Part shown: one piece after another, positions 63,077-64,000 of the stretch
Numbering within the stretch: the stretch's first letter is position 1
How the letters are laid out: the number at the start of each line of letters is the position of its first letter
Assembly (NCBI RefSeq): GCF_009755605.1
Contig: NZ_WPNZ01000003.1
Span: 248,001 to 312,000 of the forward strand
Length of the DNA stretch: 64,000 bases
Direction of reading: 5' to 3'
Source of the DNA: Streptomyces typhae
GTDB lineage: Bacteria > Actinomycetota > Actinomycetes > Streptomycetales > Streptomycetaceae
Made by a program: the position numbers and the translations under genes
Notes under the pieces: model-generated
Told to the model about the DNA's origin: nothing
Databases searched by the model: none
Seen by the model: only the letters and a program-made list of their open reading frames with translations

Positions 63077-64000
63077 AAGACCCCTCCAGGCGCCGGCGCG
63101 CGCGCCGCATCGCGATAGGCACGGTGGTGGTCCTGGCCCTGGCCGGTATGAACGGCCCCTGGCTGTGGCGCGTGGGCTCCGAGAAGTACCACAACTACAA
63201 GATCAACCAGCCGGAGTACAAGGCGGACAACGGCCACTGGAAGGTCATCGACTTCCCCGAGGAGTACCGGCAGAACACCATCCACGCGTCGCTGCTGCAC
63301 ACCGGCAAGATCCTGATGGTGGCCGGCTCGGGCAACGACCAGAAGAACTTCGACGACAAGAGGTTCGACACCCGGCTGTGGGACCCGGTCAAGAACACCA
63401 TCAAGAAGGTCCCGACGCCCGTCGACCTGTTCTGCACCGGCCACACCCAGCTCGCCGACGGCAAGCTGCTCATCGCGGGCGGCACCAAGCGCTACGAGAA
63501 GCTCAAGGGTGACGTCACCAAGGCCGGCGGCCTGATGATCGTGCACAACGAGAACCCGGACAAGCCGGTCACGCTGCCCGCGGGCACCGAGTTCACCGGC
63601 AAGAAGAACGGCAAGGCGTTCGTGTCCAAGGACGCGATCGTCGTCGAGCGCGCCAAGAAGGTCTTCGACCCCGAGACGGGCGCGTTCCTGCGCAACAAGC
63701 CGGGCCTCGGCCGCATCTACGTGGAGGCGCAGCGCAGCGGCGCCAAGTACGAGACCGGCACCCAGGACAACTACCGCGTGCGGGGCCTCAGGGGCGCCGA
63801 CGCCCGCAACACCTACGGCATCGCCCAGAAGCTCGCCCTGGACAAGAAGGACTTCCAAGGGATCAAGGACACCTTCGAGTTCGACCCGGTCGCCGAGAAG
63901 TACGTCAAGGTCGACCCGATGAACGAGGCCCGCTGGTACCCCACGCTGACCACGCTCACCGACGGCAGGGTGCTGAGCCTGTCCGGCCTCGACGAGATCG
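63073..64000 (+). CDS. glxA: Galactose-oxidase-like copper radical oxidase GlxA, 5' part
   Basis: First 309 residues; the gene runs off the window. An N-terminal membrane anchor (IAIGTVVVLALAGMNGPWLW) is followed by Kelch-like beta-propeller repeats (ILMVAGSGND; LLIAGGTKRY). Cys121 in DLFCTGHTQL is the position of the cysteine that forms the Cys-Tyr radical cofactor in GlxA; the partner Tyr region lies further on. GlxA oxidises the glycan made by CslA and is required for its deposition. ATG overlaps the cslA stop (ATGA). Confidence 0.93.
   Translation, partial: MKDPSRRRRARRIAIGTVVVLALAGMNGPWLWRVGSEKYHNYKINQPEYKADNGHWKVIDFPEEYRQNTIHASLLHTGKILMVAGSGNDQKNFDDKRFDTRLWDPVKNTIKKVPTPVDLFCTGHTQLADGKLLIAGGTKRYEKLKGDVTKAGGLMIVHNENPDKPVTLPAGTEFTGKKNGKAFVSKDAIVVERAKKVFDPETGAFLRNKPGLGRIYVEAQRSGAKYETGTQDNYRVRGLRGADARNTYGIAQKLALDKKDFQGIKDTFEFDPVAEKYVKVDPMNEARWYPTLTTLTDGRVLSLSGLDEI

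Overview
High-GC sequence with dense genes, GTG/TTG starts, 4-bp ATGA/GTGA/TTGA gene overlaps and very few TTA codons: this is a Streptomyces chromosome core segment. Gene order matches, from memory, the S. coelicolor stretch from the desferrioxamine genes (desABCD) through adpA-orn and cdgA to cslA-glxA. No database search was possible; family names rest on motifs read in the translations.

Layout. 0-2.7 kb: end of the desferrioxamine operon (desB tail, desC, desD). 2.7-8.5 kb: GH20 N-acetylhexosaminidase, DUF4429 protein, a small unknown gene, glmS, universal stress protein. 9.1-11.9 kb: small membrane protein, the developmental regulator adpA (with a TTA codon) and orn. 12.0-15.4 kb: tRNA-His followed by an accessory block (SLOG-like protein, XRE regulator and three small unknown proteins). 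15.4-21.6 kb: CebR-like LacI regulator, sugar ABC transporter (binding protein and two permeases, no ATPase) and GH1 beta-glucosidase, with two CebR-type operators. 21.8-28.9 kb: two-component system, secreted protein, SpeE-like methyltransferase, a divergent unknown protein/XRE-TPR regulator pair, histidine phosphatase.

29.2-35.5 kb: PAP2 membrane protein, then a translationally coupled three-gene operon: a Cas4/Dna2-like Fe-S PD-(D/E)XK nuclease, an unrecognised 571-aa protein and an Upf1/Dna2-like SF1 helicase. Four tandem 144-bp palindromic repeats follow at once. This is the best candidate for an undescribed system. 35.6-40.7 kb: two small genes (one with a TTA codon, running into tRNA-Lys), an M6 metalloprotease and the c-di-GMP enzyme cdgA. 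40.8-53.0 kb: a catabolic and uptake cluster (LysR, LLM oxidoreductase, two maleate-isomerase-like enzymes, 2-hydroxyacid dehydrogenase, amidase, DUF3830, an EhuBCDA-like ABC transporter, IclR). 53.0-60.8 kb: two more tRNA-Lys genes, thioesterase, GH114-like lipoprotein, two-component system, AA10 LPMO with a DasR-type site, a kinase, FadR-type regulator. 61.1-64.0 kb: cslA and the start of glxA, the tip-glycan machinery.

Themes: aminosugar and chitin metabolism (GH20, glmS, LPMO, dre sites), cello-oligosaccharide use (CebR-type module), development (adpA, cdgA, cslA/glxA), and a likely DNA-processing operon.
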